Part shown: positions 17,080-24,989 of the stretch, piece by piece
Position numbering within the stretch: the first letter of the stretch is position 1
How the letters are laid out: every line of letters begins with the position of its first letter
Assembly (NCBI GenBank): GCA_934718155.1
Contig: CAKUZF010000006.1
Span: forward strand, 1-64,000
DNA length: 64,000 bases
Origin: an uncultured Parabacteroides sp.
GTDB lineage: Bacteria > Bacteroidota > Bacteroidia > Bacteroidales > Tannerellaceae
Direction: 5' to 3'
Notes under the pieces: model-generated
What the model saw: the letters and a program-made list of their open reading frames with translations, nothing else
Told to the model about the DNA's origin: nothing
Database searches by the model: none
Position numbers and translations under genes: made by a program

Positions 17080-18165
17080 TTACATAAGAATCTGTCGAGC
17101 GTATTTCACGCATGTACCGACCTCTTTCACGCTGTTCGACCAAGGTTTGATGTCGTACTCCAGTTCAATGTCGCAGTAGATTGGCCATTTCTCTTGCTGC
17201 ACGAGGCGCAAAACATCCTCGATGGGCATCTCGCCCTGTCCCCAAACCTGGTTGGTGTTTGGCGTGTCGCCGGTCTTCGGACCGGTCTTGTCTTTCAAAT
17301 GGATGCTATAGATGCGGTCGTGATACTTCTTGATCATCTCGTTTGGATGGATGCCGGTTGAGCCGAAAAAGTGGCCTGCGTCGAAGTTGAGCATCACCGC
17401 TGGAGAAACCGCCAAGATAGGGTCGCAGCTGAATCCCTCTTCCGCATACTGCATATGGTTGTGGAAGGCCAATTTGATGCCATGTTTCTCGGCGAATGGA
17501 GCGGCACGCTTTGCGGTCTCCAAGCTGATTTCGTCGGTCACGGCTCCTGCCCCCATGGCTTTCGCCACCTTAAACGCATAGTCGAGTTCCTCATCTGATT
17601 TCATGCCTGAGGGTTGCATCTTCACGATATGTACGGCGATGCCTTCAGCAGCCAATCTATCGCGAGCGGCCTCAACCTTGCTCATGTCGAGGCTCAAACG
17701 CCATGCCTTGATCTCTTCATTATATTTGTCGATCTTCGCTTGTTGCTCAGGCGTAAATTTCATTTGCATGCGTGGTGCGGGCTTCTCTCCGGGTTTGGGC
17801 TTTGGCTGAGCCGCTCTCAGTTGAGCGAATATTTCCATCATAGGACTTTTAGGAGCGCCCAATGATTCTTCCAGGTCGCTTCCCATCAGCTCGATAGAAC
17901 TCAAGTTGGCCTCTTTGCAATACTTGATGATATTGTCTAAGCCGCCTGGAAGTCCGCGGAAGCTATAGGTGATTGCGCCAATCTGAACGCCGCCGAACTT
18001 AGAGTTTACTTTGTCTGCTTCGGCCGCAGGTGCGCTTGTGGCTTGCTCAGTCGAGCCTGCGCAAGAAAAAACGGAAGGGAGAAAGGATGCTGCTGCCAAT
18101 GCGGCTACCGATCTTCCAATAAATGTACGGCGGGATTGCCCCTGTGCTTTCTTTGTGTCATTCAT
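17080..18165 (-). CDS. Exported sugar-phosphate isomerase/epimerase-like protein (TIM barrel)
   Basis: A 361-residue member of the xylose-isomerase-like TIM-barrel family, which includes sugar isomerases, epimerases and inositol enzymes. The N-terminus has a twin-arginine motif (SRRTFIG), a hydrophobic stretch and a lipobox-like VFSC, so it is probably sent out by Tat and may be a lipoprotein. Barrel motifs include GAITYSFRGLPG, LSSIELMG, AFHNHMQYAEE, LNFDAGHFFG, IYSIHLKD and YCDIELEYDI, with acidic and histidine residues in metal-ligand positions. AAGGAG lies 8-13 bases before the ATG. The 5' region is long and structured, behind a LamG/SARP-like regulator gene. The substrate is unknown. Confidence 0.82.
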   Translation of the reverse strand: MNDTKKAQGQSRRTFIGRSVAALAAASFLPSVFSCAGSTEQATSAPAAEADKVNSKFGGVQIGAITYSFRGLPGGLDNIIKYCKEANLSSIELMGSDLEESLGAPKSPMMEIFAQLRAAQPKPKPGEKPAPRMQMKFTPEQQAKIDKYNEEIKAWRLSLDMSKVEAARDRLAAEGIAVHIVKMQPSGMKSDEELDYAFKVAKAMGAGAVTDEISLETAKRAAPFAEKHGIKLAFHNHMQYAEEGFSCDPILAVSPAVMLNFDAGHFFGSTGIHPNEMIKKYHDRIYSIHLKDKTGPKTGDTPNTNQVWGQGEMPIEDVLRLVQQEKWPIYCDIELEYDIKPWSNSVKEVGTCVKYARQILM

Positions 18166-18217
18166 GTGATATACTCCTTATACTATTTAGTTATATAATA
18201 CGCTGTTTTTATAGTTC

Positions 18218-18251
18218 GTTTTTACTCATAAATGTTGCTCTCAGAAGAAAG
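18218..18251. repeat. Bipartite element, copy A
   Basis: GTTTTTACTCATAAAT (18218-18233), then after nine bases AGAAGAAAG (18243-18251) and CCC. The same two blocks in the same order occur at 39159-39194. On the minus strand the first block gives ATGAGTAAAAAC, opening a six-codon frame (MSKNEL). Function unknown. Confidence 0.5.
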
Positions 18252-18272
18252 TCCCTTCGTCACAGAAGCGAT

Positions 18273-18319
18273 GCAAAGGCAACCGAGGTTGCCTTTGCCC
18301 TTGAGTCGCGTTTCTCAAG
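18273..18319. other. Tandem hairpins in the isomerase 5' region
   Basis: A perfect 12-base inverted repeat (GCAAAGGCAACC, 18273-18284, with 18287-18298, loop GA) is followed by CTTGAG/CTCAAG (18300-18305 with 18314-18319). Neither has a T run, so they look like RNA structure in a leader, or operators, rather than terminators. Confidence 0.5.
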
Positions 18320-18436
18320 TCGTTCTGTAACTATGCACATGTTTTTCATGCCATTTCGTTTAAGCCTCACTTAAAAACATATATAGATTAAAACACAACT
18401 TACATCTTCAATTTGCTCTCCCGAAGGAAACTGATG

Positions 18437-18444
18437 CAAAAGTA
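18437..18444 (-). promoter_or_regulatory. Candidate -7 box for the isomerase-like gene
   Basis: TACTTTTG on the minus strand, a full match to TAnnTTTG, about 270 bases upstream of the isomerase start. There is no TTG at the normal -33 distance, as might be expected of an activator-dependent promoter. The direct repeats at 18473-18517 lie directly upstream. Confidence 0.5.
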
Positions 18445-18472
18445 AGGAGGGGCTGCAAACCGTCAGTTAAGT

Positions 18473-18517
18473 GCTAATTAACGAAATGCTAACAGGGGGC
18501 TAATTTGGGGCTAATTA
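18473..18517. promoter_or_regulatory. GCTAAnn direct repeats with 11-base period, candidate activator site
   Basis: GCTAATT begins at 18473, GCTAACA at 18488, GCTAATT at 18499 and GCTAATT at 18510. The last three are spaced exactly 11 bases with G-rich 4-base spacers. Heptamer repeats at 11-base steps are the known binding pattern of SARP-type regulators, and the neighbouring gene encodes a SARP-like domain. Confidence 0.5.
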
Positions 18518-18530
18518 GAATTTTGTGCCA

Positions 18531-18551
18531 TTGTATATGGCAGATATACAA
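18531..18551. other. AT-rich perfect inverted repeat
   Basis: TTGTATAT (18531-18538) and ATATACAA (18544-18551) with a 5-base centre, between the regulator's stop codon and the direct repeats. A dimer operator or a 3' hairpin; no T run follows. Confidence 0.4.
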
Positions 18552-18602
18552 TACGTTCTATTTATGAGTTAAAATAAGTAAAACCGTATTCTTGCGAATG
18601 AA

Positions 18603-21284
18603 TCAAGCTTCTGAATCCGTGAATGACTCGAAAGTTTGAGCGAAAGGCTCACCATAAAGCTCCTCGTAGAGGGCCGTAAATCGTTGGAATGCGTAGCGAG
18701 CCGATTTGCAGTTGTTTTGATGGATCAGGGCTTGGATCTTATAGCTGAGCGCCTCCTCATTGCAGGGGTCGTTTTGCAAGATTTGATCGGCCAGCCGGAT
18801 TAGCTGATCACTCTCGTTCTCTACGGAGTAATAGGGAAGGTGATGCGTCAGCACATCTACCACAGAGTTGCAGATGTAGCTTTTTGTGTCGTCGAGCCAA
18901 GAATAGGATTCTTGTTCGAAAATTTCTCCTTGATAGAGGATAGCCAAGAGGCGCTCCAGCGATTCTTTGTCGTCGATGTTCTGTTTCAACATCGCCAGAC
19001 ATTGCAGGTAGTCGCAGGTCACGCTACCCGTGAATTGCAAGAGGTAACGGTTCGATGTGAAAAGAATCTCTACGAGATCCATTCGTTCTAAGATTTTGCG
19101 TAGTTTCAGGATGGAGACACTGCGCAGGCTCTTTATGTTTTTGCTCGATGCCTCACTTCCCCAGATTAGCTCCGTCAAGGCGTTGCTCGAAATACCATTC
19201 ACGCCGCGGCTGGAATGCACGAGCAGTAGAAGGAAGAGTTGTTTGAGCTTGGGTGTGAAGAGCGCTGTAATCTCTTCGCCCTTACTGTCCATGACGCTGA
19301 ATTCGCCAAACAGACGGATGCTGTTGGCGGGTTGTTTCTTTTCCTTATGCAGGGTCGTTGTTCCCGAGGGTTTCTGTAAGACATCTTGAAGGTGAGCTGA
19401 ATGGGCAGAAACGGGCGAAGCATCGGTTGATGGCTGGCTTATAGTTTGCACTTCAGCTTGTCGGATGGGTTGTTTTTCTCCCTTGGAGTCGCTTCTCCCT
19501 CGATTGGATTTGTGTCGGTAATAGAATAGGCCGATGAGCAGCAGGCAACCTGCGACCACCACCAGGCCCAGTGTGGCATAGAAGGCCCGGGTGGAGGTGG
19601 GTGTAATTGCGATCAACTGGTTGCTCAGCCCGGAGATCTCTTTGTTGCTCAATGTGCGCGACCAGATCGACAGGTTGTCCATTGAGCCTTCAAAGTAGGA
19701 GCTTCCGCCCGTTAGCCCGATTCCTACCATGAGGCTGTCGCTACCTAAATAGGGCGGGCGATCTTCCGCAATAGCATCTAAGCGGCCATTGACAAACAGG
19801 GCTTGCTCATGGTTCTGCTTGTTGTAGCGCCAAGCGATGTGATACCACTTCCCCTCCTCGATAACCGTATTGCCTACCAAGTCGTTGTTGAAGAAGCCCA
19901 TGTAGGGTTTCTTATTGCGAATCATGAGGTGGAGCGAACGTTGATAAGCACTTCGGATGGAGCCTAAAATGCAATAGTCTTCCTTGCCTTCCTTGTATTT
20001 GGGAATGTTGAGCCAGGCAGCCACTGTGAAATCGTGGTCTCTTAGTTGTAGCTCATTAGCGGTGGGAAGCTGGATGGAAGAGCTGCCGTCGAAGTAGGCC
20101 ACTCTGCCTCGTTGGGGATCAAACGAGTGCTCTACGCCATGATTCTGCGCTCCGCCCGTTTTAGTGCGGAAGGTCTCATCAGCCTTTTCAAATGGGAAAT
20201 ATACTACCAATTCGTTTTGAATAGGCAAGGGGGAGGCTTTGAATTCGCCGACAAAGCTTCGTAGCCCTAATGTGTTGATAGTGCGACTGGCAGGCTCTAT
20301 CGAATAGCCGGGACTGGTAGGTCGCAGCTGAAGCTCTGTGCCTGGTTCAATGGGAAAGCAGAAGCGACCTGTCGTGTGGTTGGCAAACCCTTTCCAGTTG
20401 ACGTAGCTGAGGAGGTCGCCATTACAGGAGACAATGCCATAGGCTACCTGAAACGAGCGAACCGCTTGAAGCGTCAGGTCCATCCATGATGAATACTTGC
20501 TAATCAGCAAGAAGTTTGGCACCATGCCGTCGCGTATCCAAGCCTGTTTGAATGTCTCAATCAGATAGGGTGATCGACGAGCGAACCAGTAAAGGTCGTC
20601 GGGCGAGTCGATAAACCGCTCTGTGTCTTTTAGAAAAGAGGAGAGCGAAAGCGTTTTGGGCAATCGTTCATCAAAAGGATCAGGCTGTTCATTAAAGTTG
20701 CTCCAAGCCGGATCGGTGTGCAATACAAACTCGTCCATCTTGTGCAGCCAAGAGGGCGTTTGCATGTGTGAACGCACCTCGAAGAGCACCAATCTGCGGT
20801 TGCTTTGCATCATTTCCGCCAGTGAGGCCCAACCCTGTTTGGCGTTGTACTCAAGGAGGCAGTCTTGCAATTGTGCGTGGGCCACCTCCTTGGCGATGTC
20901 AAGATCGACCACATAGTCGAGAAACAGCGTCATGATCTTTTGAGGCTTCTGCATCAAGTCCTTTCGGATCAAGGAGAGCAATTCGGCGAAAGGAGTGAAT
21001 GTGCCATCTTGTTGACGGACCAAAGTCCTCCCCGTTAAGGAGTCCTGCTTTAGATAGAAATAGAAACCCTCAATGGGCTGTTCCAGCAGCTCAGCGAACG
21101 AGGCCACTTCAGGAGAGGAGGTTTTGAGGCTGGAATAGTCTAAGATGAGATAGGGACGTTCGGCATAACGCATACCTGCCTCGATCTCTTCCGCTCGTTG
21201 CGTTTGCAATTGCTGAGCGAAAGAGATCGTCGGGGAAAACAACAGTATGCTCACGATGGTGATGATGCGACGAATCCAGGACAT
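18603..21284 (-). CDS. Membrane-spanning LamG/SARP-like transcriptional regulator
   Basis: No named function recognised. The 893-residue protein reads as: signal peptide (1-23); a ~330-residue exported region weakly like PI-PLC/GDPD TIM barrels (SLAEMMQSNRRLVLFEVRS); a LamG/concanavalin-type jelly-roll at about 358-560 (FDGSSSIQLP, WYHIAWRYN, LFVNGRLD, FEGSMDNLSIWSRTLS); one transmembrane helix at about 567-590; a linker; an OmpR/SARP-type winged helix at about 654-745 (IRLFGEFSVMD, FTPKLKQLFLLLLVHSS, LTELIWG); and a BTAD-like helical domain to the end (QNDPCNEEALSYKIQALIHQ). So the presumed sensor is periplasmic and the DNA-binding part cytoplasmic. It has its own promoter, and SARP-like direct repeats lie just past its 3' end. 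Confidence 0.8.
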   Translation of the reverse strand: MSWIRRIITIVSILLFSPTISFAQQLQTQRAEEIEAGMRYAERPYLILDYSSLKTSSPEVASFAELLEQPIEGFYFYLKQDSLTGRTLVRQQDGTFTPFAELLSLIRKDLMQKPQKIMTLFLDYVVDLDIAKEVAHAQLQDCLLEYNAKQGWASLAEMMQSNRRLVLFEVRSHMQTPSWLHKMDEFVLHTDPAWSNFNEQPDPFDERLPKTLSLSSFLKDTERFIDSPDDLYWFARRSPYLIETFKQAWIRDGMVPNFLLISKYSSWMDLTLQAVRSFQVAYGIVSCNGDLLSYVNWKGFANHTTGRFCFPIEPGTELQLRPTSPGYSIEPASRTINTLGLRSFVGEFKASPLPIQNELVVYFPFEKADETFRTKTGGAQNHGVEHSFDPQRGRVAYFDGSSSIQLPTANELQLRDHDFTVAAWLNIPKYKEGKEDYCILGSIRSAYQRSLHLMIRNKKPYMGFFNNDLVGNTVIEEGKWYHIAWRYNKQNHEQALFVNGRLDAIAEDRPPYLGSDSLMVGIGLTGGSSYFEGSMDNLSIWSRTLSNKEISGLSNQLIAITPTSTRAFYATLGLVVVAGCLLLIGLFYYRHKSNRGRSDSKGEKQPIRQAEVQTISQPSTDASPVSAHSAHLQDVLQKPSGTTTLHKEKKQPANSIRLFGEFSVMDSKGEEITALFTPKLKQLFLLLLVHSSRGVNGISSNALTELIWGSEASSKNIKSLRSVSILKLRKILERMDLVEILFTSNRYLLQFTGSVTCDYLQCLAMLKQNIDDKESLERLLAILYQGEIFEQESYSWLDDTKSYICNSVVDVLTHHLPYYSVENESDQLIRLADQILQNDPCNEEALSYKIQALIHQNNCKSARYAFQRFTALYEELYGEPFAQTFESFTDSEA

Positions 21285-21312
21285 TCTTCTCTATTTCTCT
21301 CTATTTATCCAT

Positions 21313-21320
21313 CAAAAGTA
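21313..21320 (-). promoter_or_regulatory. -7 box of the LamG/SARP-like gene
   Basis: TACTTTTG on the minus strand, 28 bases before the start codon, in the 91-base gap after the HD gene. Confidence 0.55.
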
Positions 21321-21375
21321 GCTGATTTCAGCGAGATAGCCATGCTTTTTTCTTTTTTTCCCACTGGAGTTTTTT

Positions 21376-21999
21376 TTAGAGGCTTTCTTCGGTTCGCTCC
21401 ATCAGGTGTGCGGCCAGACTGTCTGCCGCATGAATGATGCTGACCAAGGGATAGACCTCTTGAGCGGTATCGTAGCTGCGCTGGTCTTCGTAGCTGTTGA
21501 AATTCAGTCCCCAAGCTCCCATGTGCCAACGAATCGCACACATTTCCGCATCGGTCAGAGTGATACCGCCATACAGCACCATGACCACCGATTTTTCTCC
21601 ATGGCCAAAAGGGAAACTCTTGTAGGAAACATCCCAAGCAGGCCTGTCCTCCCAAACGCCGAGCTCATTCTTCTGTCTGCGTATCGTGGGCTTGTAGATG
21701 TCGCTCTTGCATACGTCGTGCAGCAGGCTTGCGATGATCACGCTCTCTCGCTCGATCTCTTTCGCCAGCCAAGGCTCCAGTTTCTGCATGCTTTCCCAGA
21801 CGGCCAACGCCGCTTTACAGGTGTTGAGCGAGTGCAGCACTAAGCCTCCCGCTTCGTTCAGATGGTGGCCCGCTGAGGCTGGAGCCTCGAAGAAGCCTAA
21901 ACGTTCCAACTCTTCAATTAAATCCTCAACACCCTCGCGCTCGGTGGAACGGAGCAGGGTGAGGAACTCCTCTTTATGGGCTTTTTTATCGATATGCAT
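21376..21999 (-). CDS. HD-domain phosphohydrolase-like protein
   Basis: HD-domain proteins are metal-dependent phosphohydrolases acting on nucleotides or similar phosphoesters. In this 207-residue protein the first ligand is probably in LVLHSLNTCKAA, HD is His94-Asp95 in LLHDVCKSD, and FGHGEKS, IRWHMGAW and IIHAADSLAAH supply later ligands. The pattern suggests an intact site. It lies 33 bases after porQ on the same strand and is probably co-transcribed. The substrate is unknown. Confidence 0.82.
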   Translation of the reverse strand: MHIDKKAHKEEFLTLLRSTEREGVEDLIEELERLGFFEAPASAGHHLNEAGGLVLHSLNTCKAALAVWESMQKLEPWLAKEIERESVIIASLLHDVCKSDIYKPTIRRQKNELGVWEDRPAWDVSYKSFPFGHGEKSVVMVLYGGITLTDAEMCAIRWHMGAWGLNFNSYEDQRSYDTAQEVYPLVSIIHAADSLAAHLMERTEESL

Positions 22000-22032
22000 A
22001 TATAATAAGGTATAAGTTGATGATTCTATAGT

Positions 22033-23067
22033 TTATTCCTCCTCGCGGTTGCTCACAGTGGAGGATGACTTGAAGTCGGCCAGTGTCAGCGATACACTGA
22101 GCATCAGCGAGAGTGCCGAGGGATGGTATTTAGCGACCGAGCAGCCCACGTCGAACATCTTTATCTTCACGCCTGCACCAGCCGAGAATCCCGAGAGACC
22201 TCCTCCGCCGCCTTGCAGTTTCATGTCCATTTTTGTCTTCGGGTTGAATCCCACGCCAAGCCAAAAGTTGTCGGAAGGCACGAAATCAACGCCAATCACC
22301 AAATGCTTGGCCAACGTCTTGGCGAAATTGTCGCTTTCGTCAGTCGTCGTGTTGTCGATCGTGTTAAACTTCCAGCGGTTTAGGTATTGCGCCGTTAGCG
22401 AGAAGCGAATCGGGGCGTGCGCCATCTTCTGTGAGACTCCCGCCTGAATGTCCCAAGGCATCTTTTGCCGGTCGTTCTCGTAGGGCTTCACCTGCAGACC
22501 GATATTCTTGAAGGCAAAACCAAATGAGAAGCCTTTGTCGGAGTTGTAGTAGCTCAAGCCTGCATCCACGGCCAATCCGATGGAGGAATAGTCGGCCAAA
22601 CTGGAATATAAGAACTTAAAGGTAAGGCCACCTCGCCAACGAGCGCTCAGGTCGTGGGCATAGAAGCCTTGCAAGCTGATGTCTTTTGCCGATAGACTGG
22701 CTCCGGTTGGAATATTGTCGGGGAGGAATTCTTTGATTGAACCGTAGCTCATGAAAGAGGCTCCCACGCCCCATGCTGCTCTGTCGCCAATCGCTTTGGT
22801 GAATAGGGCGCTTCCCACGTTGACGTCGGCCATGTAGTTCATATAATTAAAATTGACCATGCCATCCATCTCGGCTCCTAACAGACCCGGATTGTGGAAG
22901 ATCAACGAGGGGTCTCGCTCAATCAAGGCTACCGTGTTCCCTCCTAAAGCGTTCGCTCGTGTGGCGTTAGGGAGGCGCAAGAAGGAAAATGCATCATTGC
23001 CCGTTTGTGCCGAAGCGGCCCAGGAAACCCAGCCCAAGAGCAGTATAATCAGTCTTTCTCTCATCAT
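22033..23067 (-). CDS. porQ: Type IX secretion system protein PorQ
   Basis: PorQ is an outer-membrane beta-barrel of the type IX system, which exports and attaches proteins with a C-terminal sorting domain; it is counted with PorU, PorV and PorZ in the attachment complex. The 344-residue protein has a signal peptide (about 1-20, ending ASAQ), then FSFLRLPNATRANALGGN, typical of PorQ/PorV barrels, with repeated amphipathic strands such as FAFKNIGLQVKPY and FSLTAQYLNRWKF. A short C-terminal tail follows the last strand. No other type IX genes lie in the window, as is common because they are scattered. Confidence 0.82.
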   Translation of the reverse strand: MMRERLIILLLGWVSWAASAQTGNDAFSFLRLPNATRANALGGNTVALIERDPSLIFHNPGLLGAEMDGMVNFNYMNYMADVNVGSALFTKAIGDRAAWGVGASFMSYGSIKEFLPDNIPTGASLSAKDISLQGFYAHDLSARWRGGLTFKFLYSSLADYSSIGLAVDAGLSYYNSDKGFSFGFAFKNIGLQVKPYENDRQKMPWDIQAGVSQKMAHAPIRFSLTAQYLNRWKFNTIDNTTTDESDNFAKTLAKHLVIGVDFVPSDNFWLGVGFNPKTKMDMKLQGGGGGLSGFSAGAGVKIKMFDVGCSVAKYHPSALSLMLSVSLTLADFKSSSTVSNREEE

Positions 23068-23094
23068 TCTATTAAAAATTCGTCCAAAAATAGG

Positions 23095-23102
23095 GATTAT
23101 CC
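23095..23102 (-). promoter_or_regulatory. -7 box of porQ
   Basis: TATTTTTG on the minus strand, 28 bases before the start codon. Confidence 0.5.
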
Positions 23103-23150
23103 TTCAACTGAAACGGATTTTTCGTGAAAAAGGTATATTATTTCTTCTAA

Positions 23151-23184
23151 TTTTGTTGTGGAACTAAAATTATTTGTATTTTTG
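23151..23184 (+). promoter_or_regulatory. tonB promoter
   Basis: TTTTG (23151-23155) and TATTTTTG (23177-23184), 21 bases apart, 43 bases before the start codon. Confidence 0.65.
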
Positions 23185-23226
23185 CCGCAGTGAAGAGCAC
23201 TTTCAAATTCAATTAATACAGATAGT

Positions 23227-23922
23227 ATGGAAATTAAGAAATCACCGAAAGCGGACCTTGAGAGAGGTAAGACACTGAGTGTCCTGATGGGATTCGTAGT
23301 GGGCTTGGCTGTCTTGTTCGTGGGCTTCGAATGGAGTACTCGCGATGTCATGGTCGTGCAGGAAAGCGATGGTGTTGCTGATATCATTGCTGAGGAAGAA
23401 GTGGAAATTACGAGACCGGAGAATACGCCTCCTCCTCCTCCCCCTCCTCCAGCACCCGTCGTAACTGAGGTATTGAACGTTGTCGAGGACGACGTTGAGT
23501 TGGAACAACAGGATATCTTGTCTTCAGAGGATAACCAGCAGGAGGCTCAGACAGCCGTTTATACTCCGCCCGCAGTAGTTGAGGAGGAGGAAGAGGAGGC
23601 TGCTCAGCAGATCTTCACGGTTGTAGAGGAGATGCCGGAGTTCCCCGGTGGCCAGGGCGAGCTGTTGAAATATCTGGGTAAGTCTATCAAGTATCCGGTA
23701 ATCGCTCAGGAGAATGGTATTCAGGGTCGTGTAATCTGTGCGTTCGTGGTTAACCGTGACGGTTCTATCGTCGACGCAGAGGTGTTACGTGGTGTTGACC
23801 CCTCTTTGGATAAGGAGGCACTTCGTGTGATCAACTCCATGCCGAAGTGGAAACCTGGTAAGCAGAGAGGTAAACCAGTACGTGTGAAGTACACCGTGCC
23901 TGTTACTTTCAGATTGCAATAG
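23227..23922 (+). CDS. tonB: TonB-family energy transducer
   Basis: Links the proton-motive force of the ExbB/ExbD complex to outer-membrane receptors. The 231-residue protein has one N-terminal membrane helix (TLSVLMGFVVGLAVLFVGFE, about 16-36), an acidic and proline-rich periplasmic spacer (eight consecutive prolines, later acidic repeats), and a C-terminal TonB domain from about 140 with YPVIAQENGIQGRVICAFVV, the conserved KEALRVINSMPKWKPG segment and VKYTVPVTFRLQ. The monocistronic unit has its own promoter and terminator. It could serve the BtuB receptor of this window, though genomes of this group encode several TonB proteins. Confidence 0.93.
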   Translation: MEIKKSPKADLERGKTLSVLMGFVVGLAVLFVGFEWSTRDVMVVQESDGVADIIAEEEVEITRPENTPPPPPPPPAPVVTEVLNVVEDDVELEQQDILSSEDNQQEAQTAVYTPPAVVEEEEEEAAQQIFTVVEEMPEFPGGQGELLKYLGKSIKYPVIAQENGIQGRVICAFVVNRDGSIVDAEVLRGVDPSLDKEALRVINSMPKWKPGKQRGKPVRVKYTVPVTFRLQ

Positions 23923-23946
23923 TATTTACACACAATACTTTCTTAC

Positions 23947-23980
23947 AAAAAAGGCTGCTCTTTCATGCAGCCTTTTTTTG
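23947..23980 (+). terminator. tonB terminator
   Basis: AAAAAAGGCTGC pairs with GCAGCCTTTTTTT around an 8-base loop; a strong intrinsic terminator. Confidence 0.92.
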
Positions 23981-24011
23981 TGAATAAACCCATATAAATC
24001 TTTTTTTTTAC

Positions 24012-24986
24012 ATGCAAACATTTGATCAGTTACTCCAGCGTATAGAGCAGGAAATCGGACAATTGCAGTTTGATTGTCCTCCCCAGAGCCTGTATGAACC
24101 CATCCGCTACATTTTGTCGTTGGGAGGAAAGCGCATCCGACCGGTGCTTACTTTAATGGCTTGCGATCTTTATGGTTCGGATGTTCGCCAGGCTATTCCG
24201 GCTGCATTGGGTTTGGAGGTGTTCCATAATTTCACTCTCCTTCACGACGACCTTATGGATGAGGCGGATAAGCGTCGTAACAAGCCGACCGTGCATAAAG
24301 TGTGGAATGCTAACGCCGCGATCCTCTCGGGCGATGCGATGTTGATTGCCGCTTACCGTTTGATGGGCCAAGTCAAGGTGGATTTGCTAAAGCCGATATT
24401 CGATCTTTTCACGCAGACGGCCTTGGAAATCTGTGGCGGTCAGCAATACGACATGGAGTTCGAGTCTCGTTTGGATGTGACGGAAGAGGAGTATATCGAG
24501 ATGATCCGGCTTAAGACCGCGGTGCTGTTGGCCTGCGCACTCAAGATGGGAGCTTTGATTGGAGGAGCGCCGCAGGCGGATGTGGACAACCTGTATGCTT
24601 TTGGCATTCATATCGGCTTGGCTTTCCAACTGCAAGACGACCTGCTGGATGTGTATGGCGATACGCGCACCTTTGGCAAGAACATCGGCGGTGACATCCT
24701 TTGCAACAAGAAAACCTTCTTGCTGATCAACGCATTGCGTTTGGCTAACCCGTCGCAGCGCCAGGAATTGCTGAGCTGGATTGAGCGCAAGGAGTTCGAT
24801 CCGCAAGAGAAGATCGCGGCGGTCACTCGCTTGTATGATGAGTTGGGCTTGAAAAAGTTGACCGAAGATCGCATAGAGGCCCTGTATCAGTTGGCCGACG
24901 AGAAGTTCCGTGCCCTTACGGTTGCCCCCGACCGGACAAAGCTGATGAAGGAGGTATGCGATAAGTTAATGCATCGACAAGTATAG
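24012..24986 (+). CDS. Trans-type polyprenyl diphosphate synthase
   Basis: Builds linear isoprenoid diphosphates by adding isopentenyl diphosphate, probably the side chain of menaquinone. In the 324-residue protein the two aspartate-rich motifs are DDLMD (Asp79-Asp83, followed by EADKRR) and DDLLD (from Asp209), with GGKRIRP near residue 37 as the substrate-binding segment. Aliphatic residues before the first DDxxD suggest a long-chain synthase, but chain length cannot be fixed from this. It is followed by tatD after only three bases, so the two are co-transcribed. Confidence 0.9.
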   Translation: MQTFDQLLQRIEQEIGQLQFDCPPQSLYEPIRYILSLGGKRIRPVLTLMACDLYGSDVRQAIPAALGLEVFHNFTLLHDDLMDEADKRRNKPTVHKVWNANAAILSGDAMLIAAYRLMGQVKVDLLKPIFDLFTQTALEICGGQQYDMEFESRLDVTEEEYIEMIRLKTAVLLACALKMGALIGGAPQADVDNLYAFGIHIGLAFQLQDDLLDVYGDTRTFGKNIGGDILCNKKTFLLINALRLANPSQRQELLSWIERKEFDPQEKIAAVTRLYDELGLKKLTEDRIEALYQLADEKFRALTVAPDRTKLMKEVCDKLMHRQV

Positions 24987-24989
24987 CTT

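Noticed and set aside
18273..18298. Intrinsic terminator
   Set aside because: The 12-base stem is perfect but has no T run on either strand.
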